Assembly: GCA_016630905.1 (NCBI GenBank)
Contig: WBMQ01000012.1
Location: 1,240,001-1,304,000 of the forward strand
Length of the DNA stretch: 64,000 bases
From: Capillidium heterosporum
Taxonomy: Eukaryota; Entomophthoromycota; Entomophthoromycetes; Entomophthorales; Capillidiaceae
Direction: 5' to 3'
Part shown: positions 34,638 to 45,784 of the stretch, piece by piece
Numbering within the stretch: the stretch's first letter is position 1
How the letters are laid out: every line of letters begins with the position of its first letter
Program-made: the position numbers and the translations under genes
The notes under the pieces: generated by a model
What the model saw: the letters and a program-made list of their open reading frames with translations, nothing else
The model's database searches: none
What the model was told of the DNA's origin: nothing

Positions 34638-36098
34638 ATGTTCTTGCTACTAATTTCAACCTTAGTAATTTCAATAGCTTGGATTTACTACAAAGCCCAA
34701 ATTCCCAACAACTTGAAGCACATTCCAACCCTAAGTCTAAATAGGTGGGTAAAGGACATGTTCGATCGAAGGCCTTACGATATAAGGATGAAGGAGTTGG
34801 TCCAAAAGCAGTTAAACAAGACCAAGGTCATGCTCATTTTTCGGTATGGCAGATGGATGGTCCTTGTCTCATCGCCCAACGCAGCCAAGATCATCCATCA
34901 GAACACCAAGTTGTTTCCAAAGATGTTGAGTGGTGTTAAAGATTCAGACCAACTCTTCAGCAAATTCCTTGGTACAAACGTCATATATTCGAATAACGAT
35001 GACTGGAAGAGGCACAGGAAGATCATCAATCCAATTTTCAAAAGGCAATTCAGAGTGGAAACTTTCGTCAGCATAACACGCCAATTCTTTGAGATTTTGG
35101 AGGCTAACCATGGAAAAATTAACCACACCTACACCTATATGCAGAACATCACTATAGATGCCCTAGGTAAGGATTTAATGGGTGTTGATTTCAACTCGAT
35201 TCAGAATCCAAATGTTGCATTCCTCAAATCCTATAACCTAATAATAGAAGGGATAGCCGAGCCTCTACATTATTTACTCCCTTTTTTGGACACTTCAAAA
35301 AACCCATTCCGTAAACTCTACTTTAAAGAGCTGGAAAAGTTAACTAGCTACTTTGAAAGCGTACTGGAGCAGAAACAGAGTGAACTCGAAGTCGATCCTA
35401 TTGACGACTCGAAGCTGGACTTGCTGTCACTGCTGGTCAAAGCTAGACAGCAAGGAGAAGATGGGTTCGGTGACCTAGATATCCAGTTCAACGTCATGAC
35501 ACTATTCATAGCTGGGCATGATACAACCGCAAGTTCCTTATCAGCAACCTTACACTTATTGGCCGAAAACCCCGATATTCAAGAGAAGGCTAGGAAGGAG
35601 GTAATGGATATCATGGGGCTTACTCTTAACGGATACGATCCAACCGAAGCCAAAGCTCCAACCCTCGAAGAAACGAAGAAAATGCACTATTTACTAGCAG
35701 TAATTAAGGAGACGCTGCGACTGTACTCTCCTGTCGACCGACTTCCTTTGCGGAAAACGTCCGAAGCAGTAAATGTTGATGGGTATACAATACCAAAAGG
35801 TGTAGGGGTATACTTGGATGTTTTTAGCATGCAACGCGACCCCGACAATTTTGCCAATCCTGAATGCTTCGATCCAAGTAGATTTATTGGTGAAGATAAG
35901 GGTCCGCTTGGGTGGGCACCTTTTGGTGGAGGTACAAGGCTATGCCTCGGTATGAGCTTTTCTCTATTGGAGCAAAAGGTGGTTTTAGCCATGATCCTAT
36001 GTAGATATAGGGTAATGAATTCTAGCTTTACGCTGACCAAATCTTTCATCCTTAAGCCATCAAAGTCTATCCTTGAGTTTCAGCCACTTTACTATTAA
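34638..36098 (+). CDS. Cytochrome P450 monooxygenase
   Basis: Membrane-anchored heme monooxygenase, single exon, 486 residues. An N-terminal hydrophobic anchor (MFLLLISTLVISIAWIYY) fits ER attachment. The helix-C WKRHRKIINPIF motif, helix-I oxygen-activation motif AGHDTTAS, ExxR pair Glu358/Arg361, and heme loop FGGGTRLCLG with Cys436 as thiolate ligand are all intact. The subfamily and substrate cannot be read from sequence; the AGHDTT plus FxxGxRxCxG set is that of CYP3/CYP4-like or fungal microsomal enzymes. It is intronless where most neighbours have introns. It lies 1.8 kb upstream of the CqsA-like synthase on the same strand, so a shared pathway is possible but unproven. An electron-donating reductase must come from elsewhere. 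Confidence 0.92.
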   Translation: MFLLLISTLVISIAWIYYKAQIPNNLKHIPTLSLNRWVKDMFDRRPYDIRMKELVQKQLNKTKVMLIFRYGRWMVLVSSPNAAKIIHQNTKLFPKMLSGVKDSDQLFSKFLGTNVIYSNNDDWKRHRKIINPIFKRQFRVETFVSITRQFFEILEANHGKINHTYTYMQNITIDALGKDLMGVDFNSIQNPNVAFLKSYNLIIEGIAEPLHYLLPFLDTSKNPFRKLYFKELEKLTSYFESVLEQKQSELEVDPIDDSKLDLLSLLVKARQQGEDGFGDLDIQFNVMTLFIAGHDTTASSLSATLHLLAENPDIQEKARKEVMDIMGLTLNGYDPTEAKAPTLEETKKMHYLLAVIKETLRLYSPVDRLPLRKTSEAVNVDGYTIPKGVGVYLDVFSMQRDPDNFANPECFDPSRFIGEDKGPLGWAPFGGGTRLCLGMSFSLLEQKVVLAMILCRYRVMNSSFTLTKSFILKPSKSILEFQPLYY

Positions 36099-37835
36099 CA
36101 TACTTTAGCAAATAAAATTGGATTTATATACATAATATGTTTATTGAATTTTAATTTATAGATACTTCGGATGGCGTCGAGCTGATAATTACTGCTAATC
36201 TTATTGCTATAGTATACGGTTGTATAGATAAAACTTGTTTACGAAATTTAGTGGCAAACTTATATTCATCCATCAATATGAACCATATCGGATCCATTTT
36301 TAAATGGAGAGAAATGTTCAAACTTAACATAAGATTAGCAAACTTTTTAAACATATGTATTTACATGCTAACTTATTAAAATCTTAGAAGTTGTTTTATA
36401 AGGAGTGAGTGTGGCTTGTAGTCGCTTATACCCGAACGTTTCTTTCCATATATAAAATTTTGACTTATTTAGATTGCTTTTATGGTTTATGATAAAATTT
36501 TCCACATGTATATCGAAATCTATTGATTAACTTTGATTTGGCTTTTACAATAAACCCAATGTATTGTTATGACCTAAGGCTAATAAATAAGCATCCATAG
36601 CCTTGATCGTCAATAGGAAGATGATAAATATAAAAATATAAAATCAAGCATAAGTTTAATCAAAGCACCCTGAGTAGTATGCATAACACTATTCAGATAT
36701 ATGAGCTATTAGTCTAAAGCAAAAGGGGGTAAACGGGGAATTTAATCCTATTCTAATAAAAGAGAGCAAAGGATTGGGCTTAAAGTTTGATTCTAATAGG
36801 TTGGAAATCCTACTTAATTATACAACTAAGTAGGATTTCATTAGAGAGGAATCCAACGGATTTAACCTATAGCTTCATATATATTTTTATAAAGTAATAA
36901 TGTTTTTAGTTTCCAATACATAGCAAGTTGTACAAATTTCAGCAGTAAATTTAAATATCTAGTCTGAGTTTCTTTCAAGACTAAAAAGCACTTTGATAGC
37001 CTGGTATGCTAGTTTAGGCATTTAGCGCTTTCTTAACATAGCCAGTAATTTTCATATCAAATCGGTTCATTTGAGGATTTCACAAATTGAAACCTAAGCT
37101 TTTAGTTTGTAATTGTGAACCTATATTGGCTAGAGCAAGATATGTATTATTTTTAGAAATGAATAGTAATTACTGTCTACGTTAAGAAATTGCCATTTAA
37201 CCTATTTAATACGCTCATACTTGATCAAATCGGCAACGTGTTAGTTATTTTGGCAATATCAGCCGATCTATTAGCGTACATACGCCTCACCCTATATTCA
37301 AGCAATCATATTACTTTCGATTGTAAAACCATCCCTCTATTGTAAATATCCTTGATTACATTGTAGATACATACCATGATGTGCAGATTATGATGTCAAT
37401 ACATATACTATAATATCAAAGGATCAACTGTTTAAGTAGATAAGGATTTAGATAGGCTACTTCCTTACATATGTGGTACTAAAGTGCTAATAGCCATTGA
37501 TCTTAATTTACGTTTTGCCATCATCCATTTCACAATTGCAAAATAATACGGAAACAGGTGGGTACATCATTAATTTAATACTATATAGTTTTCTGAGAAA
37601 TAGAATATATAAATAAGTTACGATATATGGTATATTGGTTTCAAGATAATAGTAGTGATTTACTTTCAAATGGTCGGAAAGTGGCAAACTGAAAATTATT
37701 TTATTCGAATAAAGTTGAGGCAATTTAAAGCCAAATTACAATTGAGCAAAAGTTCAATTTATACAACCTAATTTACTAAAATTGTTGAGATCATTAGGTA
37801 ATATTATATTGTTAATTTAACAGCGTTCCAAATCT
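36099..37835. other. AT-rich spacer between P450 and the CqsA-like gene
   Basis: Contains the P450 3' flank, dispersed repeat copy B (37025-37195) and the promoter of the next gene. No ORF with motifs. Confidence 0.6.
37025..37195 (+). repeat. Dispersed repeat, copy B
   Basis: Matches 7636-7802 in the same orientation with scattered substitutions and small indels; similarity fades after about 130 bp and is lost beyond the listed end. It lies between the P450 and CqsA-like genes. Confidence 0.7.
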
Positions 37836-37843
37836 TATAAATA
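37836..37843 (+). promoter_or_regulatory. TATA box of the CqsA-like gene
   Basis: TATAAATA, 41 nt upstream of the ATG at 37877. It suggests the gene is under a eukaryotic promoter. Confidence 0.5.
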
Positions 37844-37876
37844 CGAATAAGGAATTGGAATTCTAAGCTATAGAAA

Positions 37877-39067
37877 ATGGAATCCAAGTTAAATAGCAAA
37901 GTAGACACTCATTTCGCCACTCGAACTAAAAGTGGCAACGGCATCATTAAGGACTACGTAATACGGCCCCCAACCAACAGCAAAACCATTATGGTTGGAG
38001 ACAACGACTACCTCAACCTATCCAATGACATTAGAGTAATTGAAAAACAGGCAGCTTCTTTAACCATGAATAACAAGGAGATTACCATGGCCACCCCCTT
38101 TGTAATCAGCAAAGAATTTGAAAAGGCCGAGCAGGGGTTCGCCAATATGGTAGGCCTCGAATCAGCCATAGTTACTCAAGCTGGTTTCGCAGCCAACTCT
38201 GGATTACTTCAGTCAATCTGCGACAAGAATACTCACGTCTACGCCGATGAGAAGGTCCACGCCTCGACCTGGAATGGTATCTTAACTGTGCGACCAAAGC
38301 TCCACCTTTTCAACCACAATGATATGGAGCAGCTGGAGGTCTTGATCAAGGAGTTTGGGCCCGGAATCATATTAATAGAAAGTTTGTACAGTGTCAATGG
38401 CGACTTCAGCCCCCTAGAAAAAGCTTTAGATCTGAGGGATATTTATGACTGTATAATCGTAGTCGACGAGTCACATAGCTTGGGGCTCTACGGGGAGCAT
38501 GGAAACGGCCTATCTTATGAGTTCATCCAACGGGGGAGGAAGGTAGATTTCATCACAGCCAGCTTATCTAAAGCCTTTTGCACTCGAGCTGGGGTTTTAG
38601 CTGGCAAGGCCAAGTGGATTGATTACATCCGTGAAACATCTACTTTCCACCTCTTTAGTTCGTCCATACTTTTGAACGAGATGGTGCGTATTAATACCTA
38701 CATCGAAATAGTCGAATTGGCTAGTGAGCAAAGGAAAAAACTTCACAGAAATGCCAAACAGCTTTACAACGGTATTATCAAGTTGGGTTACAAGGTACAC
38801 TCCCCCCTCCCTTCGCCCATCATTGCTATAGCTTTCAACAATGAAGACGAAATGGATCACTTCAACAAGTTCTTATTATCCAAGAACATCCACCCATCTG
38901 CGTTTATATATCCGGCAACCCCACGCAACAAACCGGTTGTCAGATTCTCCATACACGCCGATACCGATGCTTTCAAGATTAAGAAGATACTAGGAGCTTT
39001 AGAGCAGTACAAGATTATGCAAGTGCAAGGCGACAAGGAGATGAGCCATATCACCCCAAAACTATAA
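37877..39067 (+). CDS. PLP-dependent alpha-oxoamine synthase, CqsA-like
   Basis: Fold-type I PLP enzyme that condenses an acyl-CoA with an amino-acid-derived substrate. Single exon, 396 residues. The catalytic lysine is Lys232 in TASLSKAF; the PLP-contacting Asp and His lie in VDESHSLG. The family shares this core with serine palmitoyltransferase, ALA synthase, KBL and BioF. Specific segments instead recall bacterial CqsA, maker of alpha-hydroxyketone signals in Vibrio: NDYLNLSN, TQAGFAANSGLLQSICDKNT, VYADEKVHASTW, EFGPGIILIESLYS and ATPRNKPVVRFS. About 396 residues is close to CqsA's 389 and far below SPT subunits, and there is no mitochondrial presequence as ALA synthase would need. It lacks introns, suggesting bacterial origin or retroposition. 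A TATA box at -41 and the ATG context look fungal. Product unknown. Confidence 0.85.
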   Translation: MESKLNSKVDTHFATRTKSGNGIIKDYVIRPPTNSKTIMVGDNDYLNLSNDIRVIEKQAASLTMNNKEITMATPFVISKEFEKAEQGFANMVGLESAIVTQAGFAANSGLLQSICDKNTHVYADEKVHASTWNGILTVRPKLHLFNHNDMEQLEVLIKEFGPGIILIESLYSVNGDFSPLEKALDLRDIYDCIIVVDESHSLGLYGEHGNGLSYEFIQRGRKVDFITASLSKAFCTRAGVLAGKAKWIDYIRETSTFHLFSSSILLNEMVRINTYIEIVELASEQRKKLHRNAKQLYNGIIKLGYKVHSPLPSPIIAIAFNNEDEMDHFNKFLLSKNIHPSAFIYPATPRNKPVVRFSIHADTDAFKIKKILGALEQYKIMQVQGDKEMSHITPKL

Positions 39068-41932
39068 TCACATACACTTCCTCTAAATTATTAGCATGCT
39101 GATATTAAAATTTTATATAAGAAAATGATGTCTGTATATTGCTTTATATCTTTTAAGTAGTACCTCAGTTTATTATTAGCATATTTTATTCAAAACAAGC
39201 ATTCCAACTCATGTAGTCTTATTTATAGCTTTTATGGATCTAAGTTTTGACAAATATGTTGATTTTAGCTTTAAGTTATATACATACTTATAAATAGTAT
39301 AGGCGTACTACATCTTATAAAAGTATGACTACAATTACCAAAACTTACAAGGCCTTGGATGCAATGGTGTGCGCTACTTTAGTCAATATGGATGAGGTAC
39401 CGATCCATTTAACTTTCGTTGCTAATCCGTTGCACGATGAACCCCACTTCTTCAGACGGTAGCTTGGCATCCAATTTTTAATAAGAACCTTTGTACCAGG
39501 ACCGCTAACATTTGTCGAAATACTAACTTCATTTAATAGTACAAGCCTGAACCTTTCAGGCTGCATATTGGGATATAAATGACAATTAATTGTTGATAAG
39601 GTAGATGTTGAAAAACTCCAAAGATGAAAGACCAATTAGTAGTAAAGTAGCCTTTCTTCAAAAAGAAACCATTCACTTATGTAGGTTTACTAGAAATATG
39701 ATGGGGATGCCGTCCTATTACTTTTGTAATACCTACTAACATTGAAGAGATATAAAGAAATGGATTGTTGAAGTATCTTTATCAGTTCTTCAACTATATG
39801 ATAGAGTTGGATTTCAACCCAAATCGATCGAACTTTTGGATTCAGCCTTACCTATCACTTCAGGTAGCTCTATTGAAAATAAGGTATTGGAGGATGGTAT
39901 TTATAGCAGCTTCCAAGTGGTTTCAATTTTGATAACAGCTGCTCAGGCTATCCAAGTTACGTCTGAACTACAAGTTAGTTTCCTTCAAAGTGCTTGTTGT
40001 TGAATAGAAAACAAGCTTTATTATCAAGATAATAGAATTGATAGCTGATTTACATCAAAACTACATTAATGATTATAGATTCAGCTAAAAAAATTGAAAC
40101 TGATTTAGCTACCTTTAAAAGTGCTATCAGCTTTGAGACACAACTGTACAGTGCCTAGCTTTACTTTATTTCCTACATATTTACCATTTAAACACTTACC
40201 GAAAACTTATAAAGGACTAAAAGTTCATCCTCCTTAGAATAGCAACTATTTCGATCTACAAGTAACGATAAAGGTGGTGAAGGATAAGCTATAAGTAGGC
40301 TTAGAAATTTATATCAGACTGAAGAAACTTTAGTGGTAGCTAACGTAAAAGAATGAATAGCATATTCCACTTTATAGCAGCCTATAGCTCAAATTAAATT
40401 TTGAAGTTGCTTATAATATAGACAATTATATCTTTCAAACTCATTCAATTCACTACTCAAGTCAAAAATAGTCCTTATAAATAGTATACTGCTTTACCCA
40501 CATAAATTTGAAAAGCCTTTATATCTAAACTTGTAAAGAACCATTTCATTTTTATGAACAATATATAATAATGCCTTGTAGTCTTTATTCTTAACCAGAG
40601 TAGTAGTTTGAAAAATTTTACACTAGCTTGGAATCCACACTATCTTCAATAAGCTTTTTATTTTTTGATTATATTGCTATATAGGCACTATACGCTTGTA
40701 TATTTTTTGTTATTGCAGCCTACATGCTATTGATATCTTAGTACTTTTCATTTTCATATCATTCAAATATATACCCGCTCTAAAAGCTAAAATAAGAGTT
40801 ACATATTAGTGCCATTAGCATCTCGACTTTACTTTAAAATGATCAATGTAAGCTGAACCGTATCTATAGCTACTTAACATGCTTTAATGTGATGAAGAGC
40901 TCCAATCAACTTTATATTGAGGTGAACGTAGGACTCATTCATTACAAAAGCAACCAATCTTTCAAGATCTAGAGTATAGTTTTATAGATTAAACTCCACT
41001 AGGGATACATTTCTTCAGGAACTGTCGGGATCTAAGTATATTTTTGGTTTGCAACTTTAAAATTGTAAACCAAGTGGAAAATGGTGTTATCTGTGATAAG
41101 TACTATACAACTGACACTTATTTTCAAAATTAATATAACTTTATTTGTTAACTATGGAGGCCTTTTAAATTGAGTATGTATAGTATAATGTTACATGTGA
41201 GTATGCATATTTTACTAGATTTTTAGGTAGTTTATCAGCCTTCACAGATATCTTTCCCATTTAAAATCTGTTTTAAATGGGTAACATATAAAACTCGATT
41301 TAATTATACCATATCTAATAATTTTGATTATTTTAACGTACAATTAATTTAGGACTTTGATGTTGATTTTATAATGGACTACCTGCAACACTGCAAATGA
41401 ACTTAGATGTAAATATGCTCCAAACTATATGAACCCATTATACAAACTCCATCTACTACCTTTGATTATAGAGGATGATAGTGTTATATATTTTTAGGCA
41501 GTAGTGTTTTTCACTAAAAGAAAGTTGGAATATAATACCAACTACCTACACAATTTTATTTGAGAATATAAATTATATTGATGATAGCTTACTAATAGTA
41601 TTAAATAAAGGCGATTGTAAATCTAAATTATTTGGTTGAAATGGAATTGAATAGTCTTGCTATACATTGGTTTAGTCAAAGGTAAGAATTTGAGGTTAGA
41701 AATCATCACGTTATCGTAGGTGTAACCAACCAGTTTATTACAAGCAAATATACACATATGTTTAAACTAACATTGGCTTATCTTTTTGCCTTTAAAGTAA
41801 AAGAATATATTTCTAGTAACAGATTTTGTACTAAAAAGCATACAAATATTGACAGTAAAGATTAAGTTCATCCAATTTAATAAATCTTCAAAAGGAAAAA
41901 GTAAATGCTATCCAAACTCAATTAGAGTTCTA
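39068..41932. other. AT-rich spacer with one coding-like patch
   Basis: 3' flank of the CqsA-like gene and 3' flank of the AVT-type gene. 39325-39640 is GC-richer: a plus-strand ATG frame (MTTITKTYKALDAM...) runs 45 codons to a stop, and the minus strand is also open (39635-39345, no ATG). It may be a small gene with introns or a relic; not called. The rest shows nothing. Confidence 0.5.
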
Positions 41933-44006
41933 CTAAGGTCTAGCGCACAAATCAGGTATATCTCCTTCAGGGCTGTGCCAAGTAATCAAGGTGATGTAGG
42001 TGACGTAGACCATCATAACTACACCGAAGCCAACCAAAATAGCATCCTTGATGAGTTGCCATCTGCCGTTGGAGATAGGTACTGGAGAATTAGCAATCTG
42101 AGCTGGGGTGGCAGTCTGGATAGCTTTCCAGTGAAAGAGAGCAGGGTAGATGAAACATAGAGGTACACATGCAAAAGCGCCAATCAACGAAACAAAGTTA
42201 TCTAAAGAAGCAGCTCCAAAGTAGGCGATCGAAGCAAAGAACAATGAAAGTCCAGTTCTAAACAGATTCTTTTGCCATTTGACGATACGATGCTGCTTAC
42301 CAGTGAGACGTGGGAACAAGAAGGATTCGAAGATACGGATAGCTGGGAACAGCTGCAGAGGTACCGAGAAGATAATGGCTAAAGAATAGAGGAGTTGGAC
42401 TCCCTGTACCGTCTTGTTTTCTCTAGGCAAATTGAGTAGTACGACCGAGTTGACCGATTCACCAAAAGTGGCATAGCATAGAGCAGCAACTGAGACGAAG
42501 ATGGCAGCCGACAAAGCGACAGTCCAACTTAAAACTCTAGGGAACTTGGCCGGTTCGCGCATCGATTCAGCGATAGGGAGGACTAAGCCGATCCCTTCAA
42601 AGGTGAATATAGCGGTACCGATCATCAGCGCAAAAGTGTCCTTATTGAAGTAGGTAATAGGAGCCATACCCACCGTCAACAGCTTGTCAATGTCAAAGTA
42701 GTAGAGGTAGCCGATACCAGCCAAGATGAAGACGTCGGCAATTAAGGCAGCCATGGAAAAGTATTTGATCTTGCGGACCATGGCCATGGGGATGTAGATG
42801 AGGAGCTGGCCGAAGATGTAAGTGGCTTCCGACAAATTGACCTTGCAGTCGGTAACGGTGGTGACGAGTTCTTTCAAGTTCTTGGCTACGAAAATGGTAT
42901 AGGCACAGCAGAACCCAAGCTAATTGGAATAAAATGAATAAATGTAACTATGGATAAAGGTATACCTGGGAAAGTACGATAGAACCCATGACAGCATATC
43001 TCGCGTAAGGGCCGTAGAGTTGCCTGCCAATTTCACCAAAGGATCCACCCTTGAGGTGGGAACACTCGACCAACAACAACATACAGTAGAGAGAGAGGAA
43101 GGCGACCAGCAACAACATAATGGACGAGAAGATCATGCCCCCATTATAGAAACTTCGAGGTAAAAACAGAACACCCGTACCGACGAATGACTTCATTAAC
43201 AAAAAGAAACACTTTTGAGAGGATGAAGTGGCAATGTTGGTAGCTTTGAGTTTAGGTTGCAAAGGCGTACTCTCATCGGGGTCCTCTTCCCTAGGTGCCA
43301 TATCCTCACGAAAGTTGACTATACGCGTGTTGGGACTTACTCCACCTTCGGCACTCAGGCTTTCGTCTGTATCATCATCTTCGTCACTAGGGTAATCTTC
43401 ACCGGCAAAGTGACCATACAACGCCAAAAAGTCAATAAAGGTACGCGCTACCATGCTGGGTTCTCTACCCTGTAATATAGCGCGGCGATGGACAAAGTGA
43501 CGTCTGAAACCACCTGGTTGCAAGATATCACCTACTTGGAATTCGGTGTCGGTGTTGGTATCTTCTCCATCCTGCATGGAGGGAGTAGCCCGTAACCCGT
43601 GGAAACTTAGGGAGCGTCGTGTCTGGCGTGAAGCTATACGATCCTCCTGCCACTTGTAAATGTCCCTAGTTATAGCACCCCCTTGCAATGTGTGGGAGGC
43701 CGAATAGACATTGGTGTCGCTGTCGTTGTCGCTAGAGTACTGGCTGTCCCTACTTGAGACTTCCTCACCGTTGACCAAGTAGTTTTTGATTACCTTGGAG
43801 GCGGTAGCCTCCGGTAATCTTGTGGGGAGGTTGGGGTCTTCAATAGCTATTTCCGATTGCTTGAATGAGCTAGAGAGCTCGGAACGATGCGACATGATGG
43901 AACGTTTGGGCGAGCTGGAGTACTGGGGGATGTGGGTGCTTAACCGACCTTCATCTTCCTTACTGTTGTTGATGGTCAGGTTGGGTAACCGGTTTGGTGA
44001 ACTCAT
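41933..44006 (-). CDS. Vacuolar amino-acid transporter, AVT3/AVT4-like
   Basis: Amino acid/auxin permease family (AAAP, SLC36-like) protein that in yeast exports neutral amino acids from the vacuole. Two exons, 42966-44006 and 41933-42919, separated by a 46-nt intron (GTATAC...TTAG), give 675 residues. The first 255 residues are hydrophilic, Ser/Asp/Glu-rich and probably cytosolic, as in Avt3/Avt4. The membrane domain starts with KCFFLLMKSFVGTGVLFLPRSF (family signature at residues 267-288) and has about 11 hydrophobic segments. These include MIGTAIFTFEGIGLVLPI and LLYSLAIIFSVPLQLFPA, typical of the family. The intron falls between VLSQ and LGFCCAYT, inside a helix. Substrate and vacuolar location are inferred from family. 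Confidence 0.9.
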
Positions 44007-45359
44007 TTGCTGTTTGGTTTCTATTTGGTAAATCTAGTTTAGGACAACCCGGCTGTACTTTTGAATATTAATTTGAACTGGAAATGGAAATTAGGTATGG
44101 TAGTAAAGTATCGGACTGTAAAATTTAAGCTTGAGCTCGGTATGGTCTAACTCTCAATTCAACTCGATGTAAAGTTACCTTGTTATTACGTGTGCTATGC
44201 AGCTGTTGTATGCAGGTTTATATCTCCAGGTTGATCAACGCTATTTCAATCTGTTCTGCTTTTAGATTGAAGCTTGAAAGCAGGATGTCCAGTTCAATTT
44301 GAAGGCTGTTGCTTCGAGCTTCTAAAAATAGGTTGAATTACTAACTGCTGCTAAGAAAAAGTGCTTTTAAGCCAACTTTATGACAAACTAATCCACCTAT
44401 CCAAGTAAATTGATTGGTTACTATAGCTGGCCCCGCTTAATTTCTCATTTTGTAATGAAAGAACTGGATGAGCTTATGGTGGAGAATTTATATCGATTTG
44501 TTACTGATAATTAAGCTGAATCATTAGTCAGGTTTTTGATGGTGAATTAGGATGGATCAAAGTTGATAAAAATAGAACCTTTCAGGTCCACTGACTTCAG
44601 GGAAGACAAGCGAACACTAACTTATACGATTTCGATGTAATAATGATTTTTAGGCGAAATTTGGCAAATACATCCTTTTAGTCGAGGCGACTTTTCTACG
44701 AGTATTTGAAGCTGTATAGTATAATCTCACTAGAAAAGGTGCTGTGTTAGACGAAATGGCTATACTGAGTGAAATCATGTGGCTATTATATCTTTCAACA
44801 TACCAGCAAAACACCATGTCGAATTTTCATAATGGTTATATTTTCAACATAAATGATACCTACCTGCATCAGTAAATTAAAGATATACTTGTTCCTGAGC
44901 AGCCTTTGCAAAGACTGCTGCTATCTTGCTATTGTAAGCTAGATCATCAAATGCAGTATGATGCCTCATTAAATAATAAGACCCTCAATTTAAGAATCAT
45001 TTCGACAGATGTATTTATATAAATAGGAACTAATAGCAAAGCTAATTGAAGGACTAACCTATTTGGAAAGCTAATTATCTTACCAATGTTGCTTTGTATT
45101 CCAATACCAAAAGCTTCTGTTATTTCCTTTCAAAGATCACATCTAAAGCTAGTAGTTGTACGATGTATAAAATAAAGTATCTGTTAAACCTCTATACTGT
45201 AGTATAGCTTACAGCTTTTCAACAAGATGTTCAAGAATCTGCATCGACAAAATAAAGCTTCAATTTAAAAATTTTGATATGTAGTCACTCAAACATAGAT
45301 ATAAAAGGTTGAAAATTCGACTCAAGGTGCATGAACAAAAAACAAAAAATGAATTAGGA
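44007..45359. other. AT-rich spacer upstream of the AVT-type gene
   Basis: Promoter of the minus-strand transporter and, at the right end, the T-rich terminator of tRNA-Thr 1 (minus strand). No other feature seen. Confidence 0.6.
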
Positions 45360-45431
45360 TGCCTCTTACCGGAATCGAACCAGTGGCCTTTCCCTTACTA
45401 GGGGAACGCTCTGCCCCTGAGCTAAAGAGGC
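45360..45431 (-). tRNA. tRNA-Thr (AGT), copy 1
   Basis: 72 nt without intron. Acceptor GCCTCTT/AAGAGGC with discriminator A; anticodon stem TTCCC/GGGAA around CTAGTAA (anticodon AGT); variable loop AGGCC; T arm ACTGG-TTCGATT-CCGGT. The T runs downstream on the minus strand (TTTTTTGTTTTTTG) are a polymerase III terminator. It is the only one of the five copies on the minus strand. Confidence 0.95.
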
Positions 45432-45784
45432 TAATCCATGTGAAACATACTAAGAAACCTATATGTACTTTAATTTATTCTCATTCTTTTCTAACTGTAA
45501 AAGTTAGTCAACCCTATCTCTCTGTGCAAAATGATTGGAATATTGAACTAATTGATAGCTTTAACCTATTAAGTATCATTTAACCCGGTTGGAAAGTTTT
45601 ATTGGATCTAACATCCAAGTCAAAATTTTATCCTCAATTTCAAAGCTATCTCTATATATTCAAACATAAATCAATATGCCTACGCAAGTTCCCTTAATAA
45701 ATACATGTACAAAATAAATTCGATACATCTATACAAATATAGAACCAACTTTATTAACATGACATAGTACTTCCAAATTCCATA
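45432..45784. other. Short spacer
   Basis: Upstream flank of tRNA-Thr 1 and 3' flank of the FAD oxidase; nothing else seen. Confidence 0.6.
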
